From Radiobacillus kanasensis (GTDB taxonomy: Bacteria; Bacillota; Bacilli; Bacillales; Amphibacillaceae), in assembly GCF_021049245.1 (NCBI RefSeq), contig NZ_CP088020.1, positions 3,726,001 to 3,790,000 on the forward strand: a DNA stretch of 64,000 bases. Reading direction: 5' to 3'. The number at the start of each line of letters is the position of its first letter. Within the stretch, counting starts at the first letter, position 1. Shown here piece after piece: positions 1-7,302 of the stretch. The notes beneath the pieces are model-generated. The model saw only the letters and a program-made list of their open reading frames with translations. It did not search any database and had not been told where the DNA came from. Both the position numbers and the translations under genes were made by a program.

Positions 1-241
1 TTTTTACAGCAAGATCAGTCCGCTGCATCGTTGCCTTTATCACTTCTAAATAGATCTTCTGTTTATTTTTAAAGTGATGATACAACGCTGGCTGGGTTAG
101 GCCGCATGCATCCGCAATTTGTCTTGTGGAGACGGCTCGATACCCGTATGTCATAAATAACCGATTGGCAATTTCTATGATGTTTTGTTTTGTGATATGC
201 GTTGCTTTGTCTTTTTTAACGGGATTATGTTTATTTTCCAT
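1..241 (-). CDS. TetR/AcrR family transcriptional regulator, N-terminal part (runs off left edge)
   Basis: The first 80 codons of a DNA-binding regulator are visible; the effector domain lies outside the window. After a lysine-rich start (MENKHNPVKKDKATH) comes the TetR helix-turn-helix, with IIEIANRLF and then the recognition-helix region TRQIADACGLTQPALYHHF at about residues 42-60. Start chosen: ATG at 241, preceded by GGAAGGGAAATCAC. A perfect inverted repeat sits just upstream, next to a TATAAT box, as expected for a self-repressing TetR gene. The regulated partner is not visible; the divergent neighbour is a uracil permease with its own attenuator, so a shared operator is possible but unproven. 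Confidence 0.85.
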   Translation of the reverse strand, partial: MENKHNPVKKDKATHITKQNIIEIANRLFMTYGYRAVSTRQIADACGLTQPALYHHFKNKQKIYLEVIKATMQRTDLAVK

Positions 242-267
242 TAAAGTGATTTCCCTTCCACATCCAA

Positions 268-294
268 ACTTATCGTTTGATAAGTAAAATTATA
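268..294 (-). promoter_or_regulatory. Inverted-repeat operator and -10 box of the TetR gene
   Basis: ACTTATC-GTTT-GATAAGT at 268-285 is a perfect 7-bp inverted repeat with a 4-nt centre. On the minus strand a TATAAT box (289-294) lies immediately upstream. A palindrome directly after the -10 box fits self-repression by the TetR protein. The link between protein and site is inferred. Confidence 0.55.
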
Positions 295-372
295 CGTATT
301 TCTTTTTTATTTTTCCAGTAATTCATGTTATGGATCCTTTCACTCCATATAATCAAATCGTAAAAAAAACCA

Positions 373-401
373 TTGACAGATATCCTATTAGTTGTAATAA
401 T
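373..401 (+). promoter_or_regulatory. Probable sigma-A promoter of the uracil permease gene
   Basis: A perfect TTGACA (373-378) is followed 17 bp later by AATAAT (396-401). Transcription would start near 408, just before the PyrR-type attenuator, leaving a leader of about 200 nt. Confidence 0.6.
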
Positions 402-423
402 AACAAAGATAAGTGGATACGGT

Positions 424-557
424 TACCTTTAAATCAGTCCAGAGAGGCTGGCAAGGTGTTGCAGAAGATTATTCTGCGTAGCATTGTGTGCTCAAGGGGA
501 GTTTCCCTTGACCATAGAATGCCTAGCATCTTGCCATTAGGGCAAGGTGCTTTTTTT
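424..557 (+). promoter_or_regulatory. PyrR-dependent transcription attenuator in the uraA leader
   Basis: The leader contains the PyrR-binding loop AGTCCAGAGAGGCT (436-449) inside a stem closed by ACCTT and AAGGT (about 424-457). The segment GGCAAGGTG occurs twice, at 450-458 and 541-549. Both copies can pair with CATCTTGCC (527-535), so the 526-535 arm can form either an antiterminator with the first copy or the terminator with the second. In Bacillus, PyrR bound to UMP or UTP stabilises the first stem and frees the terminator. Uracil uptake would therefore fall when pyrimidines are plentiful. The binding motif and both alternative pairings are visible in the sequence. Confidence 0.88.
526..557 (+). 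terminator. Attenuator terminator before uraA
   Basis: Ten-bp stem GCATCTTGCC / GGCAAGGTGC with one G-U pair, loop ATTAG, then seven T residues. This is the intrinsic terminator half of the PyrR switch. Confidence 0.88.
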
Positions 558-607
558 ATTAGGGTAACGCCATTTATTCATTCTGATTTAATAAGGAGAG
601 ATAAAAA

Positions 608-1891
608 ATGGCTCATAAAGAAATTCAAGTTCACGAAAGATTACCATTCCTTCAAAGTCTACCACTTAGTTTTCAACACCTTTTTGCCATGTTCGGTTCG
701 ACGGTATTAGTTCCGGTTCTTTTCGGTGTCGACCCTGCAACCATTTTATTGATGAACGGACTTGGAACGCTATTATACATTTTCATTACAAAAGGAAAAA
801 TCCCTGCTTACTTAGGCTCCAGTTTTGCTTTCATTTCCCCCGTCTTTGCGGTATTAGGGAAATACTCCGAGGGTGCAGGGTACAGCTACGTATTAGGTGG
901 GTTCTTATTTGTCGGTATTATATTAGTACTTGTTTCTTTCATTATAAAAATTGCCGGCACATCATGGATTGATGTTATTTTCCCACCAGCAGCTATGGGA
1001 GCTATCGTTGCCGTAATCGGTCTAGAGCTAGTTCCTGTTGCAGCGGAAATGGCTGGATGGATCGCACCTGCAGATGCGGGAGTTGATTGGGCAATCGATC
1101 CGAAAACAGCATTAGTTGCATTTCTAACGCTAACGATCACCATTATTTGTTGGGTCACCCTTCGTGGATTCCTAAAGATTATTCCTATCTTAATTGGAAT
1201 TATTGCAGGATATATCATTGCGTATGCGTTTGGACTAGTAGATCTCACTAACGTAAAAGAAGCTGCATGGATATCTTTGCCACAGTTTTACCAAATGAAA
1301 TTTGACGTATCCGCTATCCTTACCATTCTTCCTGCAGCACTTGTCTTAATTCCAGAACATATTGGTCACTTGTTCGTAACGGGAAACATTGTGAAAAAGG
1401 ATTTAACCAAGGACCCTGGACTAGATAGATCGATGGCAAGTAACGGGATTTCGACCATCATATCTAGTTTCGTCGGTGCAACACCTAACACAACTTATGG
1501 GGAAAATATTGGAGTTCTTGCAATCACACGAGTGTACTCTACTTGGATTATCGGATTAGCAGCAATCATTGCGGTCTTACTTTCCTTCTGCGGAAAACTA
1601 GCTGCTCTTATTTCTTCGATTCCAACACCAGTAATGGGCGGGATTTCCATCCTGTTATTTGGAATTATTGCCGCGAGTGGAATTCGAATGTTAGTGGAAT
1701 CCAAAGTGGACTACAACAAGTCACAAAACTTAATTCTTACTTGTATCGTCCTCGTAATTGGAATAAGTGGTGCAGCTATTAATATCGGTGTCGTTGAATT
1801 AAAAGGCATGGGGCTTGCAACACTAGTAGCGATTGCGCTAAGCATTTTCTTTAAGATATTGGATCTACTTAAACTTTCAAATGAAGATTAA
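608..1891 (+). CDS. uraA: Uracil permease (UraA/PyrP type, NCS2 family)
   Basis: An integral membrane transporter of 427 residues, the usual length for the nucleobase:cation symporter-2 family. It should bring uracil into the cell with protons for salvage to UMP. Family features: the early segment QHLFAMFGSTVLVPVLFG (about residues 22-39), a glycine-rich stretch with AYLGSSFAFI, the conserved acidic pair around VLIPEHIGHL (about 248-257) and GATPNTTYGENIG (about 285-297), and about 14 hydrophobic segments. The start is preceded by AAGGAGAG. The gene stands alone behind a PyrR attenuator, which supports uracil rather than xanthine as substrate. It ends in a strong hairpin shared with the convergent glucosidase gene. 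Confidence 0.93.
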   Translation: MAHKEIQVHERLPFLQSLPLSFQHLFAMFGSTVLVPVLFGVDPATILLMNGLGTLLYIFITKGKIPAYLGSSFAFISPVFAVLGKYSEGAGYSYVLGGFLFVGIILVLVSFIIKIAGTSWIDVIFPPAAMGAIVAVIGLELVPVAAEMAGWIAPADAGVDWAIDPKTALVAFLTLTITIICWVTLRGFLKIIPILIGIIAGYIIAYAFGLVDLTNVKEAAWISLPQFYQMKFDVSAILTILPAALVLIPEHIGHLFVTGNIVKKDLTKDPGLDRSMASNGISTIISSFVGATPNTTYGENIGVLAITRVYSTWIIGLAAIIAVLLSFCGKLAALISSIPTPVMGGISILLFGIIAASGIRMLVESKVDYNKSQNLILTCIVLVIGISGAAINIGVVELKGMGLATLVAIALSIFFKILDLLKLSNED

Positions 1892-1897
1892 TAGAGA

Positions 1898-1930
1898 AAC
1901 TCCCTAAACAAACCGTTTAGGGAGTTTTTA
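1898..1930. terminator. Bidirectional terminator between uraA and malL
   Basis: Twelve-bp perfect stem AACTCCCTAAAC / GTTTAGGGAGTT followed by T residues on the plus strand. The stem also encodes the last codons and stop of the minus-strand glucosidase gene. Confidence 0.88.
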
Positions 1931-3584
1931 TTATTTGATATACTCTTGCTTCATAAGGTTTTAATGTATATGGAGATTCTTCCAAATGTTCATAGTTACC
2001 CATCAATAACTTAAGAGAACTCACTTGCCATTCTTCAGGTAATTCAAAGGCCGTACTGTCCGCAAACAAGTTACTAATCACAAGGAATTGATCCCCATTC
2101 CAAGTTCTCGTATAAGCATAGATATGGTCGTGGGTTTCTAGAATAAGATCATAACTTCCATAGACTAGCGCCTCATGTGCTTTTCTTAGCTTTATTAATG
2201 CTTTGTAATAATGGTAAATCGAGGATTCATCTTGTAACTCTCGTTCTACATTGATCTCTTTATAATTCGGATTTACTTTTAACCATGGAGTTCCTGTCGA
2301 AAATCCAGCATTCGGCTCCGTATTCCATTGCATCGGAGTTCTCGAATTATCTCTTCCGTTCTTCCAGATAATCTCCATAATCTCCTCATGGGCTTCGCCT
2401 TCTTCTCTTTTGATTTTATAAAGATTTTTGAAGGAAACATCGTTATAATCTTCAATGGAATCAAAACGAACATTCGTCATTCCTAGTTCTTGCCCTTGAT
2501 AGATGAATGGAGTCCCTTGCATGAGGAAGTACATCGTTGCCAAGCTTTTGGCTGCCTTTTCTCTTAACTCCTTATCATTTCCCCATGTGGATACAGAACG
2601 CGGTTGGTCATGGTTTTCTAGGAAAAGAGCATTCCATCCTCTTCCGTTCAAGCCTTTTTGCCATTTCGTTAATGTTTGTTTCAGCGCATGAATGTCCAGT
2701 CCACCGGTTACACTTTTCCCCCATAAATCCAAGTGTTCGAATTGGAAGATCATATTAAACTTCCCATTTTCTTCGCCAACCCACTCATCTGCTTGTTCCA
2801 CACTTACGCCATTCGCTTCACCAACGGTCATAATGTCGTACTTATCAAACGTCTCTTTCTTCAATTCTTTTAAGTACTCTTGAATTCCATCACGGTTCAT
2901 GTGACCTTCCATGGACGGAACGAATTTTTTATTATCTGGATTTGGTAGATCTGGGAAGCCAGGAACTTTACGAATATGCGAAATCGCATCAACTCGGAAA
3001 CCATCAATTCCTTTGTCCAACCACCAATTCACCATTTCATATAAATCTGCTCTAACGTTAGGATTCTCCCAATTTAAGTCTGGTTGTTTACGAGAAAAGA
3101 CGTGCATATAGTACTCTTTTGTCTTTTCATCATATTCCCAGGCAGACCCACCAAAGATCGACTCCCAATTGTTCGGCTCTTTTCCATCTTTCCCAGGGTG
3201 CCAAATATAGTAGTCTCGATAAGGGTTTTCCTTCGATGAACGTGATTCAATGAACCATTGATGCTCATCAGACGTGTGATTAATAACTAGATCCATGATT
3301 AATTTCATATCACGCTTGTGAACCTCTTCAAGCAATTCATCAAAGTCAGCCATTGTACCGAACTCGGACATGATACCCTTATAATCACTAATATCGTACC
3401 CATTATCATCATTTGGTGAGCTATAAATAGGGGACATCCAAACCACATCAATCCCTAAGTCTTGTAAGTAATCGAGCTTGGAGATTACCCCTTGAATATC
3501 ACCAATACCATCGCCATCCGAATCCATAAAGCTTCTCGGATAAACCTGGTAGGCGACTGCTTCTTTCCACCATACCTTGTTCAT
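1917..3584 (-). CDS. malL: GH13 alpha-glucosidase (oligo-1,6-glucosidase / MalL type)
   Basis: A cytoplasmic enzyme of 555 residues that releases glucose from short alpha-glucosides. The GH13 motifs are in place: DLVINHTSDEH, GFRVDAISHI with the nucleophile at about D199, TVGEANG with the acid/base at about E256, and ENHDQPRS with the stabiliser at about D326. Positions match the Bacillus oligo-1,6-glucosidase scheme. Alanine follows the nucleophile, where classic isomaltases have valine, so alpha-1,4 activity is possible (inference). The start is ATG 3584, because AGGAGG lies just upstream; a longer ORF from 3605 lacks such a site. It is the last gene of the alpha-glucoside cluster, 32 bp after the DUF624 gene. 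The final codons and stop overlap the terminator stem. Confidence 0.92.
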   Translation of the reverse strand: MNKVWWKEAVAYQVYPRSFMDSDGDGIGDIQGVISKLDYLQDLGIDVVWMSPIYSSPNDDNGYDISDYKGIMSEFGTMADFDELLEEVHKRDMKLIMDLVINHTSDEHQWFIESRSSKENPYRDYYIWHPGKDGKEPNNWESIFGGSAWEYDEKTKEYYMHVFSRKQPDLNWENPNVRADLYEMVNWWLDKGIDGFRVDAISHIRKVPGFPDLPNPDNKKFVPSMEGHMNRDGIQEYLKELKKETFDKYDIMTVGEANGVSVEQADEWVGEENGKFNMIFQFEHLDLWGKSVTGGLDIHALKQTLTKWQKGLNGRGWNALFLENHDQPRSVSTWGNDKELREKAAKSLATMYFLMQGTPFIYQGQELGMTNVRFDSIEDYNDVSFKNLYKIKREEGEAHEEIMEIIWKNGRDNSRTPMQWNTEPNAGFSTGTPWLKVNPNYKEINVERELQDESSIYHYYKALIKLRKAHEALVYGSYDLILETHDHIYAYTRTWNGDQFLVISNLFADSTAFELPEEWQVSSLKLLMGNYEHLEESPYTLKPYEARVYQIIKTP

Positions 3585-3616
3585 GTATATCCTCCTAGTT
3601 GCCACTTTTTATTTCT

Positions 3617-4294
3617 TTACCCCTTCTTTTGTGCATTCTCCACTAATTTGTAAAACACAGAGAACGAAAGAAAACTAATGAGGGAACCTGTAAAAAACGG
3701 AATTAAAAACGGGAGCCCATTTACACTGACGTACAAGATTACTCCACTTCCTATTGTAAGGAGGAGAAAAGCAAATGGCCGACCAAACGTTAGAATGAAA
3801 GCTTTTTTGCACAACGTCTTAAAATTGGCGTTGAAGTGTGCCTGTGCAGAGAAAAAGTAAATGGTCCAGACATATAACACAACTCCAAGTAGTAGCGTTG
3901 CAAAAAAGAACACCGTATTTTTCTCATGTAAGTAGTACACATCTGCCGCCCAAATCCCCCATAGGACCGTTATCGGAATACCAGCTTTCCACATCTTCCC
4001 GTATTCTTTTTTATAGAATTGTAAAAATGACTTCCATAAAGAGATAGAATCATCCTTCATCATCCACTCTCGGACTAAAGCAAACATGGCCGCTGTGGAA
4101 GGCACCAAGACAAATGGGGCTAATACGATTAACAACCCAATTAATATATAGGCATCTGCTAACTGATCAGCGAACACGAGGTTCATCACTAAAAACACAA
4201 TGGGAAGATTAAACAATAACCATAATAGATTCGTCACGGAAAATCGCATAATCCATTCACTAACGCTATTTATACCTTGCAATAAACCACCCAT
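3617..4294 (-). CDS. DUF624 family (YesL/YteU-like) membrane protein
   Basis: A 225-residue membrane protein with about five or six hydrophobic segments and the DUF624 opening: MGGLLQGINSVSEW followed by the LLWLLFNLPIVFL helix. Such proteins usually sit beside CUT1 sugar ABC transporter genes in Firmicutes. Their biochemical role is unknown. The start at 4294 is set by GAGGAGG just upstream. It lies between the split-off importer genes and malL, and the two are probably co-transcribed. The IS110 element now begins 86 bp upstream of its start. A TTGACA on the minus strand (4370-4375) survives beside the insertion and could be the -35 of its promoter. Confidence 0.85.
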   Translation of the reverse strand: MGGLLQGINSVSEWIMRFSVTNLLWLLFNLPIVFLVMNLVFADQLADAYILIGLLIVLAPFVLVPSTAAMFALVREWMMKDDSISLWKSFLQFYKKEYGKMWKAGIPITVLWGIWAADVYYLHEKNTVFFFATLLLGVVLYVWTIYFFSAQAHFNANFKTLCKKAFILTFGRPFAFLLLTIGSGVILYVSVNGLPFLIPFFTGSLISFLSFSVFYKLVENAQKKG

Positions 4295-4380
4295 GCCTGC
4301 TCCTCCTCGTATATTATGTTTAGGCCCTCTATTAAGAGCCTTCAATCTTTACAATTTCCCTGCTTTCTATGTCAAAAAGT

Positions 4381-4632
4381 CTTGGACACCCTGAGATATT
4401 TCTAGATAATGGTTTTAGGATCATTTGGGACAATTCTTTCTCCTCCTGTGGCTCGACCACACTTCAAGACTGTTTCCCAGTGTACGTGCGGAACTTCCTA
4501 CTCGCAGGCTGTGCACCTTGGTATTCGAACCTAGATGTTAGTAGCTCTAGGGCGGCTTTCGAACCAAGGATAGTACTGATACACGAGGTTGCTGATCGGC
4601 GTTCACACTAGGGATATCTCAGGGCGTCCAAG
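4381..4632. repeat. Imperfect inverted repeat spanning the IS110 non-coding left end
   Basis: CTTGGACACCCTGAGATAT (4381-4399) matches the reverse complement of 4614-4632 at 18 of 19 positions. The right arm ends 44 bp before the transposase start. The left arm is the element's left tip and overlaps the promoter-like sequence, so an RNA made from there would carry only the right arm, which is complementary to the element's own end. Confidence 0.75.
4382..4410 (+). promoter_or_regulatory. Promoter-like sequence at the left end of the IS110 element
   Basis: TTGGAC (4382-4387) and GATAAT (4405-4410) are separated by exactly 17 bp. Transcription would begin near 4417 and cover the non-coding left end. 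If the ends join in a circular intermediate, the TTGGAC near the right end comes next to the left end and the arrangement is kept. Not tested. Confidence 0.45.
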
Positions 4633-4640
4633 AAACAAGT
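4417..4640 (+). ncRNA. Candidate bridge-type RNA of the IS110 element
   Basis: IS110-family elements are known to encode a structured RNA beside the transposase gene; in the IS110 group it lies in the long left end. Two hairpins with internal loops are visible. Hairpin 1 (4426-4479) has an outer stem TGGGACA / TG-TT-TCCCA, an inner stem TGTGG / CCACA with loop CTCGA, and an internal loop whose right strand is CTTCAAGAC. Hairpin 2 (4516-4569) has nested stems CCTTGGT / ACCAAGG, TCGAA / TTCGA and CCTAGA / TCTAGG. TCAAGACT (4464-4471) is the exact reverse complement of AGTCTTGA in the rebuilt target. ACCTTGG (4515-4521) matches the predicted joined donor ends. RNA ends and guide roles are inference. 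Confidence 0.5.
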
Positions 4641-4675
4641 ACCAATGATTCTCATTTGAAAGGAGGGTATCCCCC

Positions 4676-5905
4676 ATGAAATTATTTGCTGGATTAGATG
4701 TTAGTTCTTTTGATATCAAGGTTTGTTTACTAAATGGTGAAGGAGACAAACTCAGAACCTTCACCGTATCCAATGATTTACCAGGTGCTACAGAATTACG
4801 AAATTCTATATTAGAGTGTGTAAAAGGCCAAAAGGTTGATACACTCAAAATCGGTCTTGAGTCTACGTCGGTTTATAGCTTTCATCCATCTATGTTTTTT
4901 CATAATGACGAGTCACTCAAGGCACTTGGTACACAAGTTTTTGTTATGAATCCCAAACAGATAAAGAACTTTAAGAAGAGTTATAGCGATATGGACAAAA
5001 CCGATGAGATTGATGCGTTTGTTATCGCCGATTATCTTCGCTTTGGCCGGGCCAATATGTCTGTTGTTAAAGAGAGCCAATATATAGCGCTCCAACAACT
5101 TACACGCTCAAGATATCAACTCGTTCATCAAGTGACAAAAGAAAAGCAGCACTTTCTCCAACACTTGAGTTTCAAATGCAATACCTTTCAAGAGGAAGTG
5201 GACTCTTCCGTTTTTGGTAATGCGATGATGGAACTCTTTTTCGAGAAATTTAGCTTGGAAGAACTGTCACAAATGCCATTGGAAGATCTAGCTGCATTCC
5301 TTCAAGAGAAAGGGAAAAATCGTTTTGGAGATCCCGAATGTGTAGCGAGATCCATTCAAAAAGCTGTCCGTTCTTCCTATCGATTAGATAAGGTTGTTGA
5401 AGATTCTATTGATCTCATCCTTGGCACCACTATTGAAGTGATTCGCACACTTCAGAAACAAATAAAAGAGATTGATAAAGCCATAAAACGAATCATGGCT
5501 GGATTAACCGAAACACTTGAAACTATCCCTGGCATTGGACCTGTGTTTTCTGCTGGCATTATTGCTGAAATTGGCCAAATTGAACGCTTTGATGATGAGA
5601 CAAAGATTGCTAAATACGCGGGCCTCTATTGGCGTAAAAATCAATCAGGACGCTTTACAGCTGAAGATACTTCGCTATCTCGTAATGGGAATCAGTATCT
5701 TAGATATTACCTTGTTGAAGCCGCCAACTCGGTAAGAAGACAAGTTCCTGAGTACCAAGAGTATTACGCGAAGAAATACAAAGAAGTACCAAAACACCAA
5801 CATAAAAGGGCACTCGTCTTAACCGCAAGAAAATTAGTACGTTTGGTTGATGCGCTACTACGCAATCACCAAGTCTACACGTCGAAAAGGAGCGTGAATG
5901 AATGA
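4676..5905 (+). CDS. IS110-family DEDD transposase/recombinase
   Basis: A 409-residue recombinase. The N-terminal RuvC-like DEDD domain opens with FAGLDVSSFDIKVCLLN and continues with GLESTSVYS and DKTDEIDAFVIADYLRFGR (about residues 102-120), supplying the acidic residues. A charged helical middle follows, then the C-terminal IS116/IS110/IS902 domain with TIPGIGPVFSAGIIAEIG and the serine region TSLSRNGNQYLRYYLVEAA. Length and domain order are complete, so the gene looks intact. The start at 4676 follows AAAGGAGGG. It should move the element with its guide-type RNA, without target duplication of the DDE kind. It lies on the strand opposite to the surrounding sugar genes. Confidence 0.93.
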   Translation: MKLFAGLDVSSFDIKVCLLNGEGDKLRTFTVSNDLPGATELRNSILECVKGQKVDTLKIGLESTSVYSFHPSMFFHNDESLKALGTQVFVMNPKQIKNFKKSYSDMDKTDEIDAFVIADYLRFGRANMSVVKESQYIALQQLTRSRYQLVHQVTKEKQHFLQHLSFKCNTFQEEVDSSVFGNAMMELFFEKFSLEELSQMPLEDLAAFLQEKGKNRFGDPECVARSIQKAVRSSYRLDKVVEDSIDLILGTTIEVIRTLQKQIKEIDKAIKRIMAGLTETLETIPGIGPVFSAGIIAEIGQIERFDDETKIAKYAGLYWRKNQSGRFTAEDTSLSRNGNQYLRYYLVEAANSVRRQVPEYQEYYAKKYKEVPKHQHKRALVLTARKLVRLVDALLRNHQVYTSKRSVNE

Positions 5906-5938
5906 AGCATAACTAGCTTCTAAATCCTTTTCGCAACT

Positions 5939-5964
5939 CCCAGTAATTTACATATTTTACTGGT
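5939..5964. terminator. Hairpin at the right end of the IS110 element
   Basis: CCAGTAA (5940-5946) pairs with TTACTGG (5957-5963). A T run follows after 17 nt. It could end the transposase transcript or be a structural part of the right end. Confidence 0.4.
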
Positions 5965-6097
5965 CTAGTTTCGTGTTGCCTTTTTTAATAAATTTGGACC
6001 TTGATAATCAAATATTTAATTAATTTTGACTTGACATATTACCGCAGGTCTTTACAACTAAAAATACCTGCTTAAGTCTGCTTTAATGCAACAAAAG

Positions 6098-6111
6098 GGA
6101 AATCGTTTGCA
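6098..6111 (-). promoter_or_regulatory. cre-like / LacI-type operator downstream of the LacI gene
   Basis: On the minus strand the site reads TGCAAACGATTTCC. It matches the cre pattern (TGWAANCGNTNWCA) except at two positions. It shares AGTGCAAACGA with the site before the binding-protein gene (10427-10444), which suggests one regulator binds both. Before the IS110 insertion it would have stood upstream of the DUF624/malL genes. Confidence 0.5.
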
Positions 6112-6150
6112 CTTATTCTTAAAAAAATTTGCATCGGTTTTCACTGAAGC

Positions 6151-7191
6151 CTAAACAGACTTCCCCCGTTTAGGCTTATATGCAATGCTGGAATCTCTTT
6201 GTTTGATTATCGTCGGGATGATAACACTCTTCTTAAATGTTGATGGGTCTTTTATTTCCTCGATTAAACAACGCGCTGACTCATAACCAAGCTGATAAAT
6301 TTGTGTATCCACCGATGTTAATGGAGGCGTAGAAAGTTTAGAAATCATCGTGTTGTTAAAGCTAATCACACTAACATCCTCTGGAACAAGGATGTCCTTG
6401 TCTCTTAAAGCAAGCAATACGTTCAGTGCCGTTAAGTCATCGGTAACAACTAGACCAGTTGGCGGCGTCGGTGAGTCCATCAATTCACTAACAGTTTGCT
6501 GGATCGATACCGTCTCATCTGGATTTTTCACATAGCTTTCTGGGATATGAATTTGATGCTGACGAATCGCTTCTTTGAAACCATTCAAACGGGCATCTGA
6601 TAGTTCAAATTCAGGATCCCCTCCGATATAGCCAATTTGCGTGTGGCCGAGCTGTATTAAATGTTCTGCTGCTTCCTTTGCTGCTTGAACGTTATCATTA
6701 TCTACATACATGATTTCACTCGCATTGGAAACCGGTTTACCCACAACCACGAAAGGAATACCGCACTTTAACAGATATGGTACAACCTTATCGTATTTCT
6801 TCGAGTAGGAAACAATCATACCGTCCACTCTTTTTCCTTGAACCATCTTTACAACATCCTGGAAAATGGATTCCTCCGACTCTCCTGTTGTGATTGTTAG
6901 ACTAAAATCCTGTTTATTGCATAACGCACTTATTCCCCTTAACACTTCTGGAAAAAACGGATTGTGTAAGGATTCACTTGTTGAGTTTTTCATTACAATC
7001 CCGATTGTTTGCGTAGATTGCTGCACAAGAACACGCGCATTTAAATTCAAATGGTACCCTAGATCATCCATGACTTTCCGTACTTTTCGTTTCGTTTTTT
7101 CACTGATTTTAGGGCTATCCGAAATAACACGCGAAACTGTTGAGGGTGCGACATCAGCCGCCTTTGCAACGTCTTTAATCGTTACTGCCAT
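6151..7191 (-). CDS. LacI family transcriptional regulator of the alpha-glucoside cluster (MalR-like)
   Basis: A 346-residue repressor. The N-terminal helix-turn-helix reads MAVTIKDVAKAADVAPSTVS, then RVISDSPKISEKTKRKV and the hinge helix NARVLVQQST. The rest is a periplasmic-binding-protein-like ligand domain with the family segments GYIGGDPEF and SFNNTMISKLSTPPLTSV. It probably represses the neighbouring importer and glucosidase genes until an alpha-glucoside binds. Start at 7191 chosen for AGAAGGTG upstream. It follows the permease gene by 111 bp on the same strand and may have its own promoter (TAGAAT box in that gap). The final codons and stop form one arm of a 10-bp inverted repeat. MalR is the nearest named relative by eye; the inducer is unknown. 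Confidence 0.88.
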   Translation of the reverse strand: MAVTIKDVAKAADVAPSTVSRVISDSPKISEKTKRKVRKVMDDLGYHLNLNARVLVQQSTQTIGIVMKNSTSESLHNPFFPEVLRGISALCNKQDFSLTITTGESEESIFQDVVKMVQGKRVDGMIVSYSKKYDKVVPYLLKCGIPFVVVGKPVSNASEIMYVDNDNVQAAKEAAEHLIQLGHTQIGYIGGDPEFELSDARLNGFKEAIRQHQIHIPESYVKNPDETVSIQQTVSELMDSPTPPTGLVVTDDLTALNVLLALRDKDILVPEDVSVISFNNTMISKLSTPPLTSVDTQIYQLGYESARCLIEEIKDPSTFKKSVIIPTIIKQRDSSIAYKPKRGKSV

Positions 7192-7302
7192 TCCTACACC
7201 TTCTTCCATCATCATGAAACCGAATTCACTATTCTATCATGATTGTAATGCAAATAGTCTAGAAGTTCTATAGTTACATGGAAAATGGTTTATCGACAAC
7301 CT

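Larger units (their letters stand above)
4381..6003 (+). mobile_element. IS110-family insertion sequence, about 1.62 kb
   Basis: The element holds one DEDD transposase gene, about 295 bp of upstream non-coding DNA and about 98 bp downstream, as in the IS110 group with a long left end. CTTG occurs at both proposed borders (4381-4384 and 6000-6003), and TTGGAC repeats near both ends (4382-4387 and 5994-5999). There are no classical terminal inverted repeats and no long target duplication, as is usual in this family. Removing one border copy rebuilds a site reading AAAAAGT-CTTG-ATAATC. Exact borders need a second copy or an empty site. It is inserted in the opposite orientation between the LacI gene and the DUF624/malL genes of one sugar operon. 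Confidence 0.75.

Noticed and set aside
330..710. Plus-strand open frame overlapping the uracil permease leader
   Set aside because: It covers the PyrR attenuator and terminator, has no ribosome site and no protein-like pattern. The leader RNA explains the sequence.
886..1248. Minus-strand open frame inside the uracil permease gene
   Set aside because: It is the antisense of a hydrophobic gene (rich in Ile, Ala and Pro) and lacks its own signals.
6019..6040. TTGACTTGACAT on the plus strand as a promoter
   Set aside because: No gene follows on the plus strand and no -10 box is placed correctly.
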